The translations under genes and the position numbers were made by a program. 64,000 bases of DNA from Kribbella solani. Lineage in GTDB: Bacteria > Actinomycetota > Actinomycetes > Propionibacteriales > Kribbellaceae. Each line of letters opens with the position of its first letter. The stretch's first letter is position 1. Under the pieces are notes generated by a model, which saw only the letters and a list, made by a program, of their open reading frames with translations, was not told where the DNA came from and did not search any database. This document shows, in pieces, positions 62,155-64,000 of the stretch. The stretch spans positions 6,076,001 to 6,140,000 of the forward strand of contig NZ_JACHNF010000001.1 of assembly GCF_014205295.1 (NCBI RefSeq), read 5' to 3'.

Positions 62155-63126
62155 CGTCGACTCGCGGGTGATCAGGTGGATCGGCAGTTCCAGTACGCCG
62201 TGATGTGGTTTGCCGGCGATCGCCTCTAGGAGCAGAGTGGCGGCGCGGCGGCCGAGGTCTTCCAGGCCGAGGTCCACGGTGGTGAGAGGTGGACGGCTGG
62301 CGAGGGCCATCACCGGCCAGTTGTCGAAGCCGGTCACCGCGATGTCTTCCGGGACCGGGTGGCCGAGCTCGCGGAGGCGGTCGCAGACGCCGCGGGCGAT
62401 CTGGTCGCTGCCACAGCTGATCGCGTCCGGACGCTGACGTAGGACCAGGTCGGTGGCCTGGCGACCCCAGCGTTCGCTCCACTCGCCGAACAGTGGCTCA
62501 CCGCACAGCGCGTCGCCGGCGGTGGTGACGGCGGCCTGTGCGCGTTCGGCCGCGGACCGGTGGTCGGCTGGGCCGGTGATGTGCGCGATGCGCGTGCGGC
62601 CGAGAGCCAGCAGGTGCTTGATCGCCGCGGTCGCGCCGCCCGCGTCGTCGATGATGACCGACGCGTCGGCCGGATCGGTCGAGGCCGCGAGCGCGTACAC
62701 CACCGGTAGCGGGACGTTGATCGGCGGCCGCAGGTCGGTCCGGCGCCCGGTGACGACGATGCCGTCCACGCCGCGCGCGACCAGCGACCGTAAGTAGGTC
62801 CGCTCGCGCAGCGGATCGTCGCGGGTGTCGCACAGTACGGTCGCGAGCTCGCCCGCGCTGAGTACGTCCTCGACGCCGCGCATGATCGGGATACTGAACC
62901 GGCCGGTGCTGTCGCTGGTCAGCAGCGCGACCGTGTACGTCCGGCCGGAGGAGAGGGCGCGGCCGCGGGCGTCCGGGGTGAAGCCGAGGTGCGCGGCGGC
63001 GCGGAGGACGCGGTCGCGGGTGTCCTGGCTCAGCTGGCCGGTGTTGTTCAGCGCCTTCGACGCCGTCCCGGCGGACACACCGGCCAGCGCGGCGACGTCC
63101 ACCATCCGCACTGCTGACCGCTTCAT
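62143..63126 (-). CDS. LacI-family regulator
   Basis: This 327-residue regulator is taken from the ATG at 63126, with GGAAGGAAA upstream; the earlier in-frame ATG at 63153 is less likely. The N-terminal LacI helix-turn-helix with hinge spans 5-60 (VDVAALAGVSAGTASKALNNTGQLSQDTRDRVLRAA), followed by a periplasmic-binding-protein-like sensor domain (VALLTSDSTGRF…GFDNWPVMALASRPPLTTVD). It is divergent from a GH127-like gene and probably represses it, sensing an arabinose-type or other sugar. Confidence 0.94.
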   Translation of the reverse strand: MKRSAVRMVDVAALAGVSAGTASKALNNTGQLSQDTRDRVLRAAAHLGFTPDARGRALSSGRTYTVALLTSDSTGRFSIPIMRGVEDVLSAGELATVLCDTRDDPLRERTYLRSLVARGVDGIVVTGRRTDLRPPINVPLPVVYALAASTDPADASVIIDDAGGATAAIKHLLALGRTRIAHITGPADHRSAAERAQAAVTTAGDALCGEPLFGEWSERWGRQATDLVLRQRPDAISCGSDQIARGVCDRLRELGHPVPEDIAVTGFDNWPVMALASRPPLTTVDLGLEDLGRRAATLLLEAIAGKPHHGVLELPIHLITRESTLGP

Positions 63127-63208
63127 CCGTTTCCTTCCGATCGTCGGGCGCACTATAGCAGTACGCCTCCGATGACCTAGCTGACCTGCGCTTTGATCTT
63201 GACCGGGA

Positions 63209-64000
63209 ATGCTTGCAGTCCTACGTTGTCAACGGCAGAAAACGTGTGCCGTCTTTCCTAGTCCGCTGCCGCCCGGCGCGATCGAGCCGCGCGGCTGGCT
63301 GGCGCAGCAGTTGGAGCTGCAAGTGCACGGGCTGTGCGGCACGTACGACGAGATCTCCGACTTCCTGGTCTACGACACCAACGGCTGGGTCGATCCGGAG
63401 CGGCTGCGGACCGCACTACAGACCGGTCCGCACTTCTGGCCAGGCATGCCACTGCTGGCCGCCTTCCGGTCCTGGTACGAGTACAGCGGTGACGAGCGGG
63501 TCATTCCGTTCATCACCAAGTACCTGCGGTTCCAGAACACGCAGCCGCCGGAAGTGTTCAACCGGTCGTGGGGCGCGTTCCGCTGGGGCGACAACATCGA
63601 CAGTGCGTACTGGCTGTACAACCGAACCGGTGCGGAGTGGCTGCTCGACCTGGTGACCAAGATGCACAGTGGCTCGGCCGACTACGTCAACGGAATCCCT
63701 ACCTGGCACAACGTCAACCTGGCGCAGGGATTCCGGGAGCCGCTGCAGTACTGGCTGCTGTCCGGTGACGAGAAGCACCACGCGGCGACGTACCGGAACT
63801 ACGAGACCGTCATGGACCTGTACGGGCAGTTCCCTGGCGGTGGGTTCGCGGGGGACGAGAACTCGCGGCCTGGGTACGGCGATCCGCGGCAGGGGTTCGA
63901 GACGTGCGGCATCGTCGAGTTGATGCACAGCTACGAGATGCTGACGCGCTTCACCGGTGACAGGGTCTGGACGGACCGGTGTGAGGAGCTGGCGTTCAAC
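63209..64000 (+). CDS. GH127-like (beta-L-arabinofuranosidase-type) glycosidase, 3' end outside window
   Basis: An open frame without stop runs to the window edge (264 codons). From PLPPGAIEPRGWLAQQLELQ (about residue 19) it matches the toroid domain start of DUF1680/GH127-type proteins, continuing with FWPGMPLLAAFRSWYEYSGDERV, RWGDNIDSAYWLYNRTGAEW and QGFETCGIVELMHSYE. The only in-frame conventional start upstream is the ATG at 63209, giving an atypical 18-residue lead with rare codons and no ribosome site, and overlapping a LacI-like palindrome. The start is therefore uncertain. Confidence 0.8.
   Translation, partial: MLAVLRCQRQKTCAVFPSPLPPGAIEPRGWLAQQLELQVHGLCGTYDEISDFLVYDTNGWVDPERLRTALQTGPHFWPGMPLLAAFRSWYEYSGDERVIPFITKYLRFQNTQPPEVFNRSWGAFRWGDNIDSAYWLYNRTGAEWLLDLVTKMHSGSADYVNGIPTWHNVNLAQGFREPLQYWLLSGDEKHHAATYRNYETVMDLYGQFPGGGFAGDENSRPGYGDPRQGFETCGIVELMHSYEMLTRFTGDRVWTDRCEELAFN
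63224..63234. promoter_or_regulatory. LacI-type operator
   Basis: CGTTGTCAACG is a perfect odd palindrome between the divergent LacI and GH127-like genes, the expected place for the LacI protein. Confidence 0.55.

Overview
The window is high-GC DNA (roughly 70% G+C by eye) with dense genes, many GTG starts, frequent ATGA/GTGA/TGATG stop-start overlaps and actinobacterial families (SARP/AfsR regulator, class E sortase, SigE-family sigma factor, DUF3151, DUF1707, HutC-type GntR). A soil actinomycete of the Propionibacteriales, Kribbella-like, fits best; that is inference from gene content, not a search. It reads as a chromosomal core region with small accessory patches. I saw no rRNA, tRNA, CRISPR array, transposase or phage module.

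Layout. 1-8.7 kb (mostly minus): a cut-off polytopic membrane protein coupled to a dolichyl-phosphate-glucose-type GT2, two LysR regulators flanking a small basic ORF, an aldo/keto reductase, an AlkZ-like winged-helix protein, and the threonine-degrading pair tdh-kbl. 8.8-18.4 kb (mostly plus): class E sortase, pyrE, a membrane-anchored protein, LemA, a 993-residue AfsR-type regulator, a degenerate CHAP/NlpC-like protein, a membrane-anchored Nudix protein, a DedA protein and a TrmH-type RNA methyltransferase. 18.4-26.1 kb: VOC protein, SIS-domain sugar isomerase divergent from a GntR regulator, fructose-bisphosphate aldolase, then an accessory patch (shortened PIN/DUF4411 protein with an ImmA/IrrE partner, AbiEi-like protein, HNH nuclease) and DUF3151. 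26.2-31.3 kb: secreted heparinase II/III-like protein, MFS exporter, AraC regulator and divergent VOC protein. 31.5-42.5 kb: purA, a Ser/Thr kinase, TetR, a siderophore-interacting protein divergent from a FecCD-FecCD-ATPase iron importer across an IdeR/DmdR-type iron box, an MBL-fold hydrolase, FKBP, an alpha/beta hydrolase and a secreted protein. 42.5-62 kb: XRE regulator divergent from map, then purD, sigma/anti-sigma pair, purB, a GT2-GtrA fusion with a GT39-type enzyme and a repeat-rich membrane protein, a TetR-controlled FAD monooxygenase, purC, and purS-purQ-(membrane protein)-purL. 62-64 kb: LacI regulator divergent from a cut-off GH127-like gene.

How the genes fit together. Seven purine genes (purA, purD, purB, purC, purS, purQ, purL) plus pyrE are spread through the window and interleaved with envelope and regulatory genes. 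Several (pyrE, purD, purB, purC) have a -10-like hexamer ending 7-8 bases before the start codon, the geometry of leaderless mRNAs. Envelope sugar transfer recurs (1-2 kb and 48.5-52.5 kb), and a 695-residue membrane protein is translationally coupled between purQ and purL.

Most notable items: a 68-base repeat present twice 39 kb apart (65/68 identical) just after stop codons; a TetR regulator with four tandem 18-residue repeats whose last copy is the first helix of its DNA-binding domain; the membrane protein inside purQ-purL; the shortened PIN partner of ImmA/IrrE; three 17-base iterons before tdh; and a structured purA leader preceded by tandem 22-base hairpin repeats. None is proven to be a new system; these are the places to look first.
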